A stretch of DNA of 64,000 nt from Leptodactylus fallax (GCA_947044405.1 CAMRHE010000055.1:676501-740500); one strand, 5' to 3'; shown: positions 12,171 to 25,230, numbered from the stretch's first letter. Numbers and translations are program-made. Notes: generated by a model not told the origin, from the letters alone.

Positions 12171-12730
12171 AAAGGGTCCATAAACCTCCAGCCAGCAGGA
12201 TCGATGTCCATTTCGGCCGTATGCAGTTTACGAAAAAGCCTTGTAATGCAGCTGGTCTGAACTCATTTGTCTCCAAAGGAGCTTACAATAATTTACATGG
12301 CCAGTTGTTGTCCAGACAGAGATGACCACCACCGAGCATCCTTTACCTATGGTCAATGCACATTGGGAACTACCATAGACAGAATTGGGTGTTCTTGGGC
12401 GCAGCCCGGGTGCACTGAACAGCTGGAAGAAAAGTTACTTTTCTTGGCACCAAGATTGACCCAAAAAAGATGTGTTCACTATGTCACTCAACCACCCCAA
12501 CAACAGTATATAAGATGTTAAAAAGCTATTTTTGTGGGGGCAGACTCCCTTTAAAGTTCATCTAAAGTCCAAAACGTTTAAAAAAGTTGATAAATTGACT
12601 ATATGTCTATGCGGGAGATTCGATTGCTAGAACAAGATATTAAGAAATTATTTTTGGACCTATTTAGATACATGTATAGTATATGTGTGTTTATATGGTA
12701 TGTTGTCACAGGGCTGGTACATGTACAGGG
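12171..12730. other. Mixed repeat debris
   Basis: 'gcagactccctttaaag' near 12540 is the recurrent 3' terminus of TTAA-type elements. The matching left end is not clear. The rest is AT-rich and unassigned. Confidence 0.35.
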
Positions 12731-13192
12731 CTGTACAAAATGCTTTCAGAAATAGAAGGGTTAATAGTTTATTTTTGTCAATAAACAAAATAAAGTGAAT
12801 GAAGTGAAGAGAAATGTAAATCCCATCATTATTTGGTGTGACCTTTGCCCTTTGCCTTCCATCAGTTCTTCTCGGTATACTTGCAGTTTTCGGCAGAATT
12901 CAGCAGGGAGGTTGTTCCCGCCATCTTGGAGGACTAAGCACAGATCTGTAGATGTAGGCTTGCTCCAATCCTTCTGGATGATGGTGAGATCAGGGCTATA
13001 TCTGTTGGGGCCATATCATCACTTCCAGGACTCCTCCTCCAAAGAGCAAAGGTCACACTAAATATTGATGGGATTTATATTTCTTTGTTCATTTTGTGAA
13101 TAAAGTAAACTATTTTGAACACTTCTATTTGTTCCACATTCTTACTTTGTAACATTTTCCCCACACCTACCTAAAACATGCACAGTACTGTA
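12731..13192. mobile_element. Second Tc1-like family, deleted copy 1
   Basis: Both long terminal inverted repeats are visible. The left contains 'ggttaatagtttatttttgt'. The right is its diverged inverse and ends 'cacagtactgta' at 13192. The outermost ~40 bases of the left end are lost. Between them, the minus strand keeps a piece of transposase C-terminus ('DWSKPTST', 'NNLPAEF') joined directly to the opposite repeat, so most of the gene is deleted (462 bp here against roughly 1.5 kb for a full element). Related copies lie at 36281-36550 and 56720-57070. Confidence 0.85.
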
Positions 13193-13500
13193 TGTGTACA
13201 CGAACCTACAACATATGCTTGGTTCTGGTACTTTGTTTATACCCTTTGGTATTGTATCTATACATTATGCTTTTTTGTGTTATGTGCATATGTCCTGACT
13301 GGTACCATATACTGTATATCTGGTAAGCTTGGCTCTTTTTGTTGTACAAGCAGTAAACTTGTTTCTTCTGCCATGTCAATGCTGTACACTTGTGAGAGGC
13401 AGGCAAATACACCACACTTACCCATGTTTGACAACCTGTATATTTTGAATGAGTACCCTGGAGTTTGTGATGAGCTATACAGTTGTATATAGTTGCACAT
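13193..13500. other. No recognisable feature
   Basis: T-rich and TG-rich sequence. A 104-codon frame at 13178-13492 is rich in Cys, Tyr and Leu, has no family resemblance, and overlaps frames on the other strand. Confidence 0.35.
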
Positions 13501-14610
13501 TATATTGTGTGGACTAATGCCCACAGTGTTGTCCTTTGGCCACAAGATGCCACTGTTCCCCCCTGCTGTTCCTCCACAGACTTTGATAGAGACCTGTTGG
13601 TAGGAGGAAGTGCTACACAGGAAGCTCTGATGTGGCCATTTTAGTTAGTTAGTCTCCGGGCATCTGTCAAAGGCAGAGATGCTGGGATAGGATCTATTGC
13701 AATCAGCTCTAGAGAACTTTCTGCCAGAACCGAGAGCAGCGCTGGGTGAACACGCCTTACCTTAGATGGGAGATCGTGCAGGAGAGCACCACTGGGGAGC
13801 GATGAAAGCCGAGCCTCGTGAGGAGCCGCATCGGGAGCTGTGACTGAACATATGACAGTCCAGAGGCAGTGCCGCTTGCAGTGGAGGAGACCTCGCATCA
13901 ACAACAGCTATTTCAGCCAGAAAGGTCCACGACCCAGGTTGGTAAGCCTGAGCTCAGGTCCGCCGCGTGGCGGTGGTCTACAATGTGCACGCAACAATAG
14001 TTAGCTTTGGCGCCAAAATGTAGGGTTAGAGTGTTAGCACTTTCTATTGACACTCAATTCAGCCTGTTGCTATCAGTTAAAGACATCTTCAGTTAATTGT
14101 TATTTGCATTATTAAGGACTCTGGATTCTTCACCATTTCCTGTTGCAACCTAACCTCAGAGGATTCTGTGCATTTCTGAGATATTACCAAGTTCATCAAA
14201 TTGCTTGTTTTCCACTTGCTCAGAACTGGATACTGATATTCACTAGGGGTGACCAGGGAGGTCTGAGATTAGAGGTTTCTATAAGTTTCTTAGCCCCCGT
14301 GCTGCATCACTGGCATGCTGACTTTACATACAAAACACTTTCTTTTTTATCAGTGGTATTAATAGGTAATTGGGGCAGCCGCCCCAGACAGGCCGTTGGC
14401 AGGCAAACTATAGTGAAGTAGTTTGGACATATAAAGCCTATTAGGTTTTGCAACACAGCGGTCTTGGCTATCTAGTCGAGTGTGTGTGAAATTCTGTGTG
14501 GCTCTTATACCGTGGCCTTACTAAAAATACGTTTTTAGCTGAACTGGTATTGGGTCGTCGTCCTCATCTGTGACTTCGCTGTATTCTGGGAAGCCCACTC
14601 CTGTCATGGC
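13501..14610. repeat. Possible solo LTR or LTR-like repeat
   Basis: The stretch starts 'tgtgtggactaatgcccaca' and has a GC-richer middle (13700-13980). It ends with 'ctgaactggtattgggtcgt' and 'cccactcctgtca', so TG...CA ends are possible. I recognise 'ccacaagatgcc' and 'gtgctacacaggaagctct' as the kind of sequence found in frog LTR repeats. No coding sequence, primer-binding site or second LTR was identified, so the call is weak. Confidence 0.3.
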
Positions 14611-14999
14611 TTACACACTTGGCTCTGATAATGTACTTAATCTAAGCCTAGTTTTACTACAGTATCTATATATTGATCTTGGTTTTAGTAGCTATATCTA
14701 TGTCCTATTCTTTTTTGGCTGTGTACAAAGCTTAGTTATGGATCCAAATCTATTCAATAAGCTGAGATCTGTCACAGTATCTATATAAAGTAATCTTGGT
14801 TAACTGTATAAGCATACCCTACCTAATGCAAGTGCACAATCTAAGTACTGCACATGGATTATGCAAGTCTATGGTGCGGAGCCCGACAATTTCTCTGGGA
14901 TCAGTCAACTTTCTTATTTGTATCGGGGCCTCTCAACTATTCCCCAACACATGATGTCAGAGGAAAGAAGGATCCTGTATGCTGAATTTCAATATACCT
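14611..14999. other. No recognisable feature
   Basis: AT-rich, with the phrase 'cagtatctata' repeated at 14660 and 14775. No gene or known repeat. Confidence 0.35.
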
Positions 15000-15735
15000 G
15001 TTACGAACAAATGCAGTACTGAGACAGATAGTAAGTTCCAGAAATCAGACACCCCTGCACAGTATGGTAAACAGCACTGAGCGTCCAGTGCCCTCCTAAC
15101 TAAGTCGAAACTAGCCTCCATAGGTTTTCACCAGAGCTCCTGATGGTGGAGATGGACTTTGCCACTTCCTTTGGCCAGAGTAGCGGCAGCCGAGAGAGCG
15201 CAGGATGCACAGCGCACCACAAGTCACAACAGGCCCAGAAATCTGAAACCACTCACCTGAACAGGTGCTGAGGTTGATTGTGGATCTGGAGGTGGAGCAG
15301 TAGCAGAAAGCTGGTTCCAGGTGGTGGCAGGGATAAACGATAATTGTGGTTGTGCAGTCCTAGTCAACATCAAGAGGTAGCACTGTACAGAAGGATGAGG
15401 CAGGAGAATAGTCAGCAGGCCGGGTCGGTATCAGGAGGTCAGCACAGCACAAAATCAGAATCAATGAGGAGTGATCTAGAAGGCAAGCGATGGTCACAAC
15501 AGGGGGGAGCGGAGGTACAGAATCAACGGCAGAAACAGTCAGGAAGCGGGAGCAATAGTCAGACACCAACAGTAACAAGACGAAGATCCAGATAGCTAAC
15601 ACCCAGAAAACTGAATAGCCAGCAGTGCAGGATTGGTGGAAGTTCACAGAAATAGGTTCTGGAGCGAGAGGACAATTAACCCTTAAAGAGACAAGTGCAA
15701 CTACAGGCACGTGTAAGGAAAGGAGCGGCAACCTT
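15000..15735. repeat. Interspersed repeat of unknown class, purine-rich
   Basis: GC-richer, CAG/GGA-rich sequence with phrases like 'gtcagcacagcacaaaatca' and 'gaagcgggagcaatagtcag'. It resembles 2440-2950 in style and looks like retroelement-derived non-coding DNA. Frames on both strands (up to 149 codons on minus) show no protein family. Confidence 0.35.
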
Positions 15736-16479
15736 ACAGCGCAACTGAAGTTCATGAAGACTAAGTACAAGTTCACCAGGCAGATTTTCTTCTGTGACCT
15801 GCCATGCAAAATGTGCCATGGAAATTCGGAATCCGAAGATCGGACAAGACAATTCTATTTTCTGCTGATTTCTTCAGCTTGTGGAAAATAAAGTATCTAC
15901 CTCTCACTGAAATGAATGTCAGGCGGAATTTCTGCACTGGATTCCTCCATGAAAATTCTACTCTATGAGCTTATCCTACCTGTTTTACGGCCTGGATGTG
16001 CGATCGCAGAAAAACTTGCCAGTGGCTATCCCTCTGTGACTACAGTAGCAGCACCATGGATAAGGTTTATGGAAATCTTATCTATATTTTGTGACTAAAA
16101 TGTCAATTATTGCAGCAGATTTTACCCACCGATTTCAACATTGTAACTTTTTCTGCGGGTAAGCAAAAAGTGTTGGATTCTCTGTTAACTGTGAATGGTC
16201 CTGGCCTAAAGGAGTTTAATTTTTTACATGATTGGAGGTGAATTTAGTAAAAATTGACACTATTTTTTTCAACCTAATGTTTTCTATTTTCTTCTGTTTC
16301 TTTACAAATACACCACCGGCTAAATTTGGTAATTGGCATGTCGAACCTAAAAGTCAGGCTGTGATTTCTCTGTCATAATGATGCACATTTCTGTGTACTT
16401 GATGTTTATATGTCCCAGACTATACTGGGTTTTTTAATTTTACATCTGCAGCCCTCCCTCCGAGTCTCAATAGTATCAA
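15736..16479. other. Non-coding, mostly unassigned
   Basis: 15790-16060 has phrases ('ggcggaatttctgcactgga') typical of short DNA-transposon derivatives, but I could not define ends. The remainder shows nothing. Confidence 0.3.
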
Positions 16480-16960
16480 ATTTGGCCATTGTGCTGTGTT
16501 CTGCCAGCGCTAATCTGCAGATTTGTTTGAATGCGACTGCTCCCGTACAACTCCAGAATAATAATTTCTGCTTCATAAACTAATGTCACTGCTTGCATAC
16601 ATTTTAATATGGCAGAGAGATAATGCCAGGCAGTTCTTTCAGCTCTTTGGGCACTTGTGTGAATTTACAAATCTTTATCGCTCTGTCATTTAACAGGGAA
16701 ATTCAATTATGCTTCATTTTACAAAGCGCTACAAATTAATGATATTTTCGAGATATTTTCGAAGTATTTCTTCTGTGTTTACTGAATTTTATTCCGGATG
16801 GCTTTATAATATTAGATAGCCACGCTTTCATTTTATAATGTAACTTTATTCCCACTAATGAAGAACAAAGTAGATTTGCCTCAATTAATAAGCGTATTAG
16901 GATGGAATAATTCAGAAATATACTTTACATACCCAGGGCATGTCTGGACTACATCAGGTG
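16480..16960. other. Candidate conserved non-coding element
   Basis: This stretch is free of repeats and homopolymers, AT-biased, with dense homeodomain-like and octamer-like words ('attaat', 'cattttaat', 'tcaattaataagc'). It has no open frame of note. The texture matches deeply conserved developmental enhancers, but conservation cannot be tested here. Confidence 0.35.
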
Positions 16961-18099
16961 AATACACAAGGTTCAAGGGCTCATACATACAACCATGTTA
17001 GTTGTTCCAAGCGGTACAGAGCCATAACATGGTGGTAATGTCATCCTTTGGGGGTTATCCAAACTTATATGTGATGCCAGAGGTGTTTTTGTATGTATTC
17101 CATATGCAAAAGAATACTGTCAAGCCCAACAGGGGACACTATGGATTTTCTCAGATTTTCCCCTGTGTTTCTGCTGCTGTCTCTCTCTGCTTATGCTCAT
17201 TCCTCGCTACTCACATCTCCATAGACTTTTACAGCCATGTGTAATTTGAGTCATCTTACCTGCAGTCCATCTCTAGCTGGGTATAGCAGAGATTTTCAGA
17301 GTGAATGTCAGTGTAGCCAAGGACTCCAATATACAATCTGTAATGGAACCCCTACCTATCTTGTGCTATTTAGAATAGTGGTATATTTTGTGTGGCAAAG
17401 GGACCTTTAGGGTCCCCTATGCATCCAGGGTGTGAGATCGATTGCTACTGCTGGGGGAGAAAGAAGCACTGGGGGCACAATGTGAAAAAATAAATGAAGG
17501 CAAAAAAAAAAAGAGAGTACCACTAGCACACTCAAATCACAGGTTCTCTCTCTGCCCCCAGTGACACAAAGTCATGTGTCACTTTATGCTATTAAAAAAA
17601 ACAAGATGTGAAAAATATTGTTTTCCTCCCCTTGTGTTCTACGTTATTTAGATATCAAAAAAAAAAAAAATGCAAAAATAAAAATGACAAAAATAAAACC
17701 CGATAAATAAAATTATTTGAATAACCCTAACGAAAAAAAGTTATAATCTATCACAACCAAAGCACTTTATCCATATCTGTATGAGTCAGTACTTCTCTAT
17801 ATATGTCATGCATCACTGTTTCTGAGTGAGACAGACAGTGTGGAACGGATTCTCCTATACTTACTGTGTGCAGTATATGTAAGCTAGTCTCCATCCACCA
17901 GTTCAGAGTGGATTACAGTCTCCAGATATAACAAGCAGAGGGGAAAATGGCTAAAATCTGCAGAATATAAGTCATATAATGACCAAAAATAGTGTCACTC
18001 CTCATGTACACATACAGCTTATCCTGAAAAGTTACCTGAAATGCTAGGTATTCTGTAAGTCACAGTTGCAGTAATGTTGCAATAACACAATGACTTCAG
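16961..18099. other. Non-coding with homopolymer runs
   Basis: A-runs occur at about 17499 and 17656. Nothing else is recognised. An 80-codon frame at 17002-17244 shows no family resemblance. Confidence 0.35.
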
Positions 18100-18963
18100 T
18101 TCAGTTCAGACCAGGTATTACGGCTGTAACATGGACACTAAAATTCCATTATGTTCATCTAAAACCGAAATCATTGCTTGTAGCTGAAAACATATCACAA
18201 TTAATTTTTCTTTTGTACCTTATAAAAAGTAATACAAGGCTAATAAATGGCTGTATGATTTGGTAGACATTGAGTCTCCGTTGTATCCCTTGGCTTGTTC
18301 CAGCCATAAACTGGATCCTTCAGATAAGCGCGCATTTAATGTAACTAGAGATATTAGGAGGGGGGCAGCAGGACATTGCTGAGTAATGCATAGTTAAGTA
18401 GTCTAAAGATTACATAGTGCTGGCGGTGTAACTCTCACAGGGCATCTTACCAAGGAACGCGCCACTCACTTCATATTTCTCTTCCAATTATATTACAACT
18501 GGACTGGAAATGGCTGCTTATGTGTGTCTAGCTTACAGAAAACATGAAAAAAGATGGGAAAAACATATCTGTAATTTTCATGGGTACTAGAAAGTTTCAA
18601 GTTCTTTTATTACATAGTGCTAAAATTATACCGCCAGGTGGTGCTTACAAAATAGTGCTCAATAAATAAACTAGGGATATCGACACAGATATAGATTAGA
18701 CTGCTACTTTATATCTAGAAGGATGAAGTCAGGTTCCCGTGATTTTAGATTCTATTTGCCCAGATTTAGTTTGTTTGATGTGGTTTATTTTCTATCCCTT
18801 GGTGGTCTAGGGCAGGGAGGGTGTCAGTGGTAAATTCAGATTCCTCCTGCCCTATTGCCCAGTTGCCACTATCAAAAATTGCTCCTGAATTCAGGTGGAT
18901 TCCCTTGTAACGTGAAAAAATTCCCTTTCATCTCTTGCTACTTGTGTCCATTATTAGACCTTT
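18100..18963. other. Unique DNA; 18160-18480 has conserved-element texture
   Basis: No repeat family, RNA gene or coding frame is recognised. The sequence at 18160-18350 is balanced and non-repetitive. Confidence 0.25.
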
Positions 18964-19125
18964 AGGCTTAGGCCAAACCTTGCAGAAAAACTTTTTTTGT
19001 TGCAGATTTTGCTGCATTTTTTGATCGAAAGCCAGGATAAGATTTAGCAGAAGGGAGAGGTATAAGAGCTTCCTTTATATTTCCTATTCCTTTTGTAACC
19101 ACTCTTGACAATAAAAATGCCGTTT
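18964..19125. mobile_element. Foldback MITE 'family D', copy 1
   Basis: This shares 'ttttgttgcagattttgctg', 'gcagaagggagaggtataag' and 'agcttcctttatatttcc' with copies at 49285-49430 and 53942-54112. The best copy (53942) shows clear inverted ends; here the ends are diverged. Confidence 0.6.
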
Positions 19126-20536
19126 TTCCGCATTTCTCCATTTTGTGCTCATATGTAGCAATTGTTTTGTAGCTTTGGATACAATACTGATACAACTTAA
19201 CCACAACATGACCACCTAGTGGTTTCTTCAATAACTTCCCTTTCTGTAGATAACATTTGAGTATTTATGTATCTATGTAAAAAAATATTTTTACTGTTTT
19301 ACAGTTTTTATATTACTCACTCTTCACATGAATTGATGGAGTCAAATGTGTCTGGTAGTCAACTAAGTAAGGCAGAGCTTTTCACACGGCTTCTTTTACA
19401 TTTTATCCTACTCATCTTTTTAACATACTACATATGGTCCAGTGCATATTATGTCCCACCTGTCTATTTTAAATGAACCCATAGACCCCTATTCACCTAC
19501 TGGAGGATAACAGAGCCTCTGTCTGGTTGGTATATATCAGGCTTTCCACTTTTTTGCTTTATGAAATAGTTCAGAAGACTGTCCTATTCCATGGAGTTGT
19601 GTTAATTAAATAAGGTGTCCATTTATTTTGCCTATGGGGGTGGACAACACTCAGTGGTATCTATTTTATGTGTCCATTAAACATACGTGGCAGGACCTTT
19701 CCCAGCAGATATTGTAGGGAACAGCTCACATGGTGGGGGTCGGCAATGGCAAAGTTCACACAGGCAGCGGGTTTCAATCTCCAAGGGCGCTTTTATTTAG
19801 CTGTTTCAGCACATAAACACCGGGCAAATAAAGCAAACCTAAGCCTGTCCAGCTCTAACTAAACAACAGCATGCCTCACTAACCTAGTGTATGGCCTAAT
19901 GTGTGACACCAAACACAGTAGCAATCTGTGCATAACATCTACTCCTGGAGTGCTCTCTATCTCAGGCTGCAAAATCTGTCAACCCTCCTTTCACCAGGCT
20001 TCCTTACCCAGTAATGAATATCAGGAAGTCTCACCTGAGAACACCCGGGACTAGGAAAAACCCAGTAGTGGACTAAACATGTGGACTGGAAGACTCCCAC
20101 TGCCAACCTGTCCTCCAGTCCAGGAAATCCAGCCCATATCACTTAAACAAAAGAGCCCTAGCAGACTACATTCTACTAAAGCAACATATATCCTTCTAGA
20201 TTTCCACTACCCTGCCTGGCTGAGGAAACCAGATGAGCTATACACCCCGTCCACAATTTTACCATACACTTTACCACAATATATTAAACACATGGACGAC
20301 TATAATCTCATGTTGCACAACCAAAAATCACCAAATTACTCTGTGACTCCTTCATTAACATCACAAAAGGATCAAACACTACTTGATTTTTCCGAAACTT
20401 GAAGTCCTGGTTGCGGCATTCTTGGGGGCGCAATGCAACTCTGTTCACTAACATTAGTAAAGGAGTTGCAGGGCAACCCAGTGATCTTTGGTCGGGTGAC
20501 AGGAGTCGTAGCTAAAGTTTCTGTGTAGCTCTAGTC
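19126..20536. other. Unassigned; repeat-like texture from 19484
   Basis: 19484-20420 looks like retroelement-derived non-coding DNA (mixed composition, 'aagggcgcttttatttagct'), but I cannot place it in a family. A 107-codon plus-strand frame at 20079-20402 (start 'MWTGRLPLPTCPP') has no recognised domain. Confidence 0.3.
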
Positions 20537-20875
20537 TAAGGCCGGTTGCAGATGACTGTGGCCAGTGTAATATTCGTGTATTTCACGGATAGCACACTGA
20601 CCCATTCATTTCTAAGGGCCCGTACACACGACCGTGAATTTCACGGTCCCGTGTGTGGGCCGACAGTCCGAGCCTCAAAATATAGAACAGGTCCTATTCC
20701 TGTCCTATTTTGCGGCCTTTTCTTCCATGGCTCCTATTATTTAAGGAAAGGAGCCGCGGAAGCATGACCCGTGCACGGGCGGCGCACGGGGGACATTCTC
20801 GTGTCCCCCGTGTGCTGCCCGTGCTTTTAATTCATGGCAGGTCTGTTGCAGCACGATCGTCTGCAACCGGACTTA
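20537..20875. mobile_element. Foldback MITE with GC-rich core
   Basis: The left end 'taaggccggttgcagatgac' and the inverse of the right end 'taagtccggttgcagacgat' match at 20 of 24 positions. Inside are smaller hairpins: 'ccgtgaatttcacgg', and 'gggggacattctcgtgtccc' beside repeated 'gtgcacggg'-like words. The core is far more GC- and CpG-rich than the surroundings. Non-coding; superfamily unknown. Confidence 0.75.
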
Positions 20876-22534
20876 GAGGTATAAAATTTGGAGAGCAAGT
20901 CAGATGCAAGTGAGTGGAAACCATAGACCAGGTATTGTGTAAGTCAGAGCTTACTAACCAGAGGTCCAAGCAAGGTCTAGAAGGTGATGCCTCCTTTATG
21001 TCTTGCATTTCTTGGAATGTCACTGGTAGCCATGTAAAGTTGATGGGCTTTGGAGAGTATTCTACCTAGCTTATTTGGACCAATGGCAAACCAATAGGAC
21101 CATTTTCTATGTCTTGGAAGGACAACAAGAACATATGGTCAAAAGGTTGCACCTGTCTTGCCGACCAATGTTTCATTGACTTACCGTATACTTTATGTTG
21201 TGTATCACTCACTGGTGTCATACAAGTCAATCATATCAAAGGCAACTCAATAACGTGTAGTGTTGTTTGCTGCCTGTTCTCATGATTCTTATGTTTAATT
21301 CATGACATTTTATCAGATGAATAGTGAATGTTAAGCACTCAAGGTTCTTTCTAAAGCGCAGTATTTTACTTCTAATTGGAAGCAGCAGTTGTTTCACTTG
21401 TGTTTGTATAAATAGCCAAAGGCGCAGGGTAAAAATACTTCCAATAGATGGATAATTGCGAGTATAAAATGCCTCGTCTTCTTCACGATATGGACCCTGG
21501 GAGCATGCTCATTACAGCTATCGGAATAGAAGTATTCCTTAAAGTAGCGTTATGGCACCATAGGGAACTAGCCACAAGGTAGGGCGGCTTTATTATTGAA
21601 CAATCCACAGATGTTCTGTGGTGGGAAGCTAAACAAATCTTTACCGAACACTCACAACACACTGAAAAACAAAAATTTAGGATCATGTTGTCAACTTCTG
21701 CGTAGGATGGAAAAAAAAATAAAACAGTTCTCATATAATAAAATAATTCCCTGCAAATCACCACATATTACTACTGAATTCTCCCCATGATGTTGCCTAA
21801 TAGCTGCCTGGAGTTTCCACTGAGGGCAGACTTGCTTAAAAAATTATCAAATTTATAAAAAGAAAAAAAAATGGCGCAGAATTTAAGAAAAATAGACCTT
21901 GATCCTTTGGGTTATCTATTTGTTGTTGCGTGTTTGGGACATGATATATATTATAAAATGCAAAAATGAAATGAAATTTCCATATGGTGCTAGTATATGT
22001 AGCATTTTTAACCCCTTTGAGAATGGTCTCAATTTGCTCTCAAGCACGCAGTGTATTTTTCTGTTTTTGTCTCAAGAACCATAATGTACATAGATACTAA
22101 ATTACCCTTTTGTACTTTATTTCCATTTTCATTATTGGTCCACAAGGGGTCTTGTAGAGCATTGGAACATCTATATATTGCAATGCATTACTACATGTAC
22201 AAATAATCAGGGGGAGCTATAGGAGGTGCAGAGGTAGGCGTTGCACTTGGGCCCTGGTGCCTGAAAGATTCATAGGCTCATTATATTGTAAGACTACATC
22301 TGTATTATAAATGGTACATCATGGAAGTTGGAGGCCTTGACTAAAAGTAGTATCTAGAGTCTATTTCTAGAGATTTCTGATTTCAAAAAAATTAAAATGC
22401 CCTGTTTGATCTTCCATATCCAGTATTAATGTCTCAGGCTGCCTACCATGGGCAATCATAGAAGTTCCCATAGTAAAAATACCAACAATGTTGTAGGTTT
22501 AGTTAAAAAAACCCACCTTTTACATCAGAGGGTA
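20876..22534. other. Mostly unique DNA
   Basis: 21290-21480 has conserved-element texture. Around 21840-21880 there is an A-rich tract. No coding frame or repeat family is recognised. Confidence 0.3.
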
Positions 22535-22970
22535 ATATAAATTCAAGTATTACATTATAGGCAATTATAAATTCAATGGAACACATTGGGAGCATTATAA
22601 ATTTAACTAGCACATAAGGAGGCATTATAAATTCAACGGAGTACATCAGGGGGCATTATATATTCAATGGAGCATATTAGGGGGTATTATATATTCAGTG
22701 CAGCACATCAGGGGGCATTATAAATTTAAGCAGCACATAGAGGTACTGTAGTTTAAATGGGACACATCAGGGGGCATTATTCATTTCAGAAGACATATCA
22801 GAAGGCATTATTAACTCAAGGGGGCACATTGGAGGAATTATTAAATCAAGGGAGCACATCACAGGGCATTTTTAATTCAAGAGGATACATCACAGGGCAT
22901 TTAAGTGGACAAATAAGGGTGCATTATTAATTCAACAGGCACATCAGAGGGCATTTTACTTGCATTAGAA
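22535..22970. repeat. 30-31-bp minisatellite, about 14 copies
   Basis: Units like 'gggggcattataaattcaac' plus 'ggagcacatca' repeat every 30-31 bases ('attata' at 22564, 22594, 22624, 22655, 22686 and 22717). Divergence and indels increase towards the right end. Confidence 0.85.
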
Positions 22971-23610
22971 CAATATGCGGGGACAACATGCCATAAAGAA
23001 TGGACAGTAATGGGGAAAATGGGCAGCAATAGGCTTAGGGATTGCAGCATGAGGAGCAACAATGTCTTTGTTGTAAACTTTACTAAGACAAATTATGACT
23101 AGAAGGAGTTGTCATGGTGGTCTGGACTGGATGGAAAAAACAAGAAAAGTACCTGTAAGTCAAAAACTTTCTTCTGTAATGTATTCACTTAAATGGTTTG
23201 CAGAGCACCTGTATAAAACACCTATATGGTTACTGTATGATGGTAATATCGGTATACTTGGGTTGGGGGCCAACTCATATATGTTTTGACCACTGTCCCG
23301 TGCCAAAATCCTAACACTCTCTTGTGGGTTGTGGTGGGTTCCCTTTGATCATCATGCATTATTTTTTATGTGTTTTTTCTTTTCGGATCTTTTGTTATTT
23401 TTTTGTACTTATTTTTTTTTGTATTCACACTTATGTTTAAACTGCTTTCTGGCAATTTTTACTGCAACTAACCAATGTCTTTATACAAGTGTTAACACTG
23501 ATCTCTAGTGACTGTTGAAGGTCCCAATGATCTAATATTTAGTACCTATCCTGTAGATGCAGAGAAGTCATAGCTGTGGGGAAATTCCGTAATATATTCC
23601 ATAGAGTATC
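22971..23610. other. No recognisable feature
   Basis: T-rich stretch at 23360-23420; otherwise unassigned. Confidence 0.35.
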
Positions 23611-23614
23611 CAAA

Positions 23615-23960
23615 GTTAAATGGAGTTTGTTACCAGAGCCCGGCATATCAACCCAGGCAGATAGATAGGTTAGGGTCACCTGAATGAAATGAGCATTTTC
23701 CTATTGTGAACCTGTGCCTCTGTTGCGTAAATATTGCTGCTTTTGTCAATATGCAAATGAGGTCTTTAGAGCAACGAGGGTGTTCTTGCTAACTACTTTG
23801 GGGCAATGGAAACGCCCTTGTTGCTCCAAAGAGCTTATTTGCATATTGACAATAGATGGAATGGTTCACAAGGGGAAAACACCATTTGATTCAGGTGACC
23901 CTAACCTATCTATCTGCGGGGCTGGGTTGATATGGTGGGTTCTGGTGACAGACTCCTTTT
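23615..23960. mobile_element. TTAA-flanked foldback MITE 'family E' (piggyBac-like), copy 1
   Basis: The whole element is an imperfect hairpin. The left arm holds 'agatagataggttagggtca' and the right arm its inverse, 'gtgaccctaacctatctatc'. The outer ends read 'ttaccagagcc' and inversely 'tcaccagaacc'. TTAA occurs at each border (23615 and 23957), and the right end reads 'gacagactccttttaa'. TTAA target duplication with short inverted ends is the hallmark of piggyBac-superfamily elements; the assignment is from ends alone. A second copy is at 48153-49279. Confidence 0.8.
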
Positions 23961-25230
23961 AAAGGCAGCTATATTGTGAACCAACCAAGTGCTGTGCAAA
24001 TTCAGTCTGTAACCTCCTCGTAAACTGTATCAATAGGATGCATTTTTAATTTTGCTGCTTCAGCGTCTACCATTCAACACGAACTGTTCAGAATTCTTTG
24101 TAGCGCTTTGTCTATACACATTGTAATTGCAAAATAATGAGCAAATATTTGAGTTCTGTCTTACAGAAATGACTGCTTCCCCAAGACACTTCATGGATTT
24201 TACCAGGCAGTCACTTTCGGGAAGTGAATATTTTTGGAATTTAAAGCTGTATGATAATTCACTTATGAAGCTGGCAAACACTACACCCTCCAAAATATTG
24301 TATCTCGAAACCTGTTTTTTGGGTTGTTAACCTGCCAAAACAAAGCGCCCGCTCCATATGTTTAACGGCACGCTCGTACCCATAATGCTTTGTATTTGAA
24401 TTATGTGAAGTTCTCAGTAATGAGCTCGGAATCCAAGCAAAAGAGCAAAATACATTTCCCGACCAATGTGAAAAGTTATTGCAAATCTTGTCCTTGGGAG
24501 GAAATTGGTTCTGTCATAATGATTTTAGGCATAATCCGGTAGCTATCTGATTGCTTCCTTTATAGTCAACACGGCTTTTGATTAAGGGTAATGTTTTCTG
24601 CTCCACTTTGATTTCACATTTCAAAGGAAATCTATAATTAAAAGTTGCTCCGTTTTGATTATTTATTAATCATTTATAGAAATACTCCTGGAGTACCTCA
24701 GCTTTTCTTATTTCTTTCGGCATAGATTTCGTCCATGTTGTAGATGTGTCATATAGAAGCCAATTTTTTCCCCGATGAGATAGACTGTAGTTTGGTCATT
24801 GTGTGGTAAACCACACTGTTGACCCTTGGAGGAGAAAGCTTGGAGCAAGACCCTTCCACCATCCCCACATAGAAATAAGATTTCAACCAACTCCATGTGC
24901 TCAACCAACTCCGACTTCAAAGGGAGTCTGACCTCAGGGTGAAGCATATTAAACCAGCATCACAGTTGGATAAGTGAGGCTCACCTGAATGTGAATCTAT
25001 GAGTAATAGATGGGCACCACATCAATAAAAAACCCACTGGGTGCGTCAAGATATGAAATCTAATATAACAAAGGTTCACCTGAATTTAACTCCTTTTTCC
25101 ACATGAAGATTTGTGTCAAATATATTCATTTATTTCCCAACATACAGCATCTTACAGATACAATAGATATATAAAATACTGTATACAATAGAGACAGATA
25201 TCATCCTACTTGGACTTCAACACTAGCACC
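23961..25230. other. Unique DNA; 24320-24720 candidate conserved element
   Basis: 24320-24720 lacks repeats and has words such as 'cataatgctttgtatttgaa' and 'tatttattaatcatttatag', typical of AT-rich developmental conserved elements. The rest is unassigned. Confidence 0.35.

Noticed and set aside
13178..13492. 104-codon Cys/Tyr-rich frame
   Set aside because: Overlapping frames on the opposite strand are equally long, composition is odd, and part lies in the Tc1-like end.
15360..15809. 149-codon minus-strand frame
   Set aside because: It lies in an interspersed repeat of unknown class, is hydrophobic without order, and overlaps frames on the other strand.
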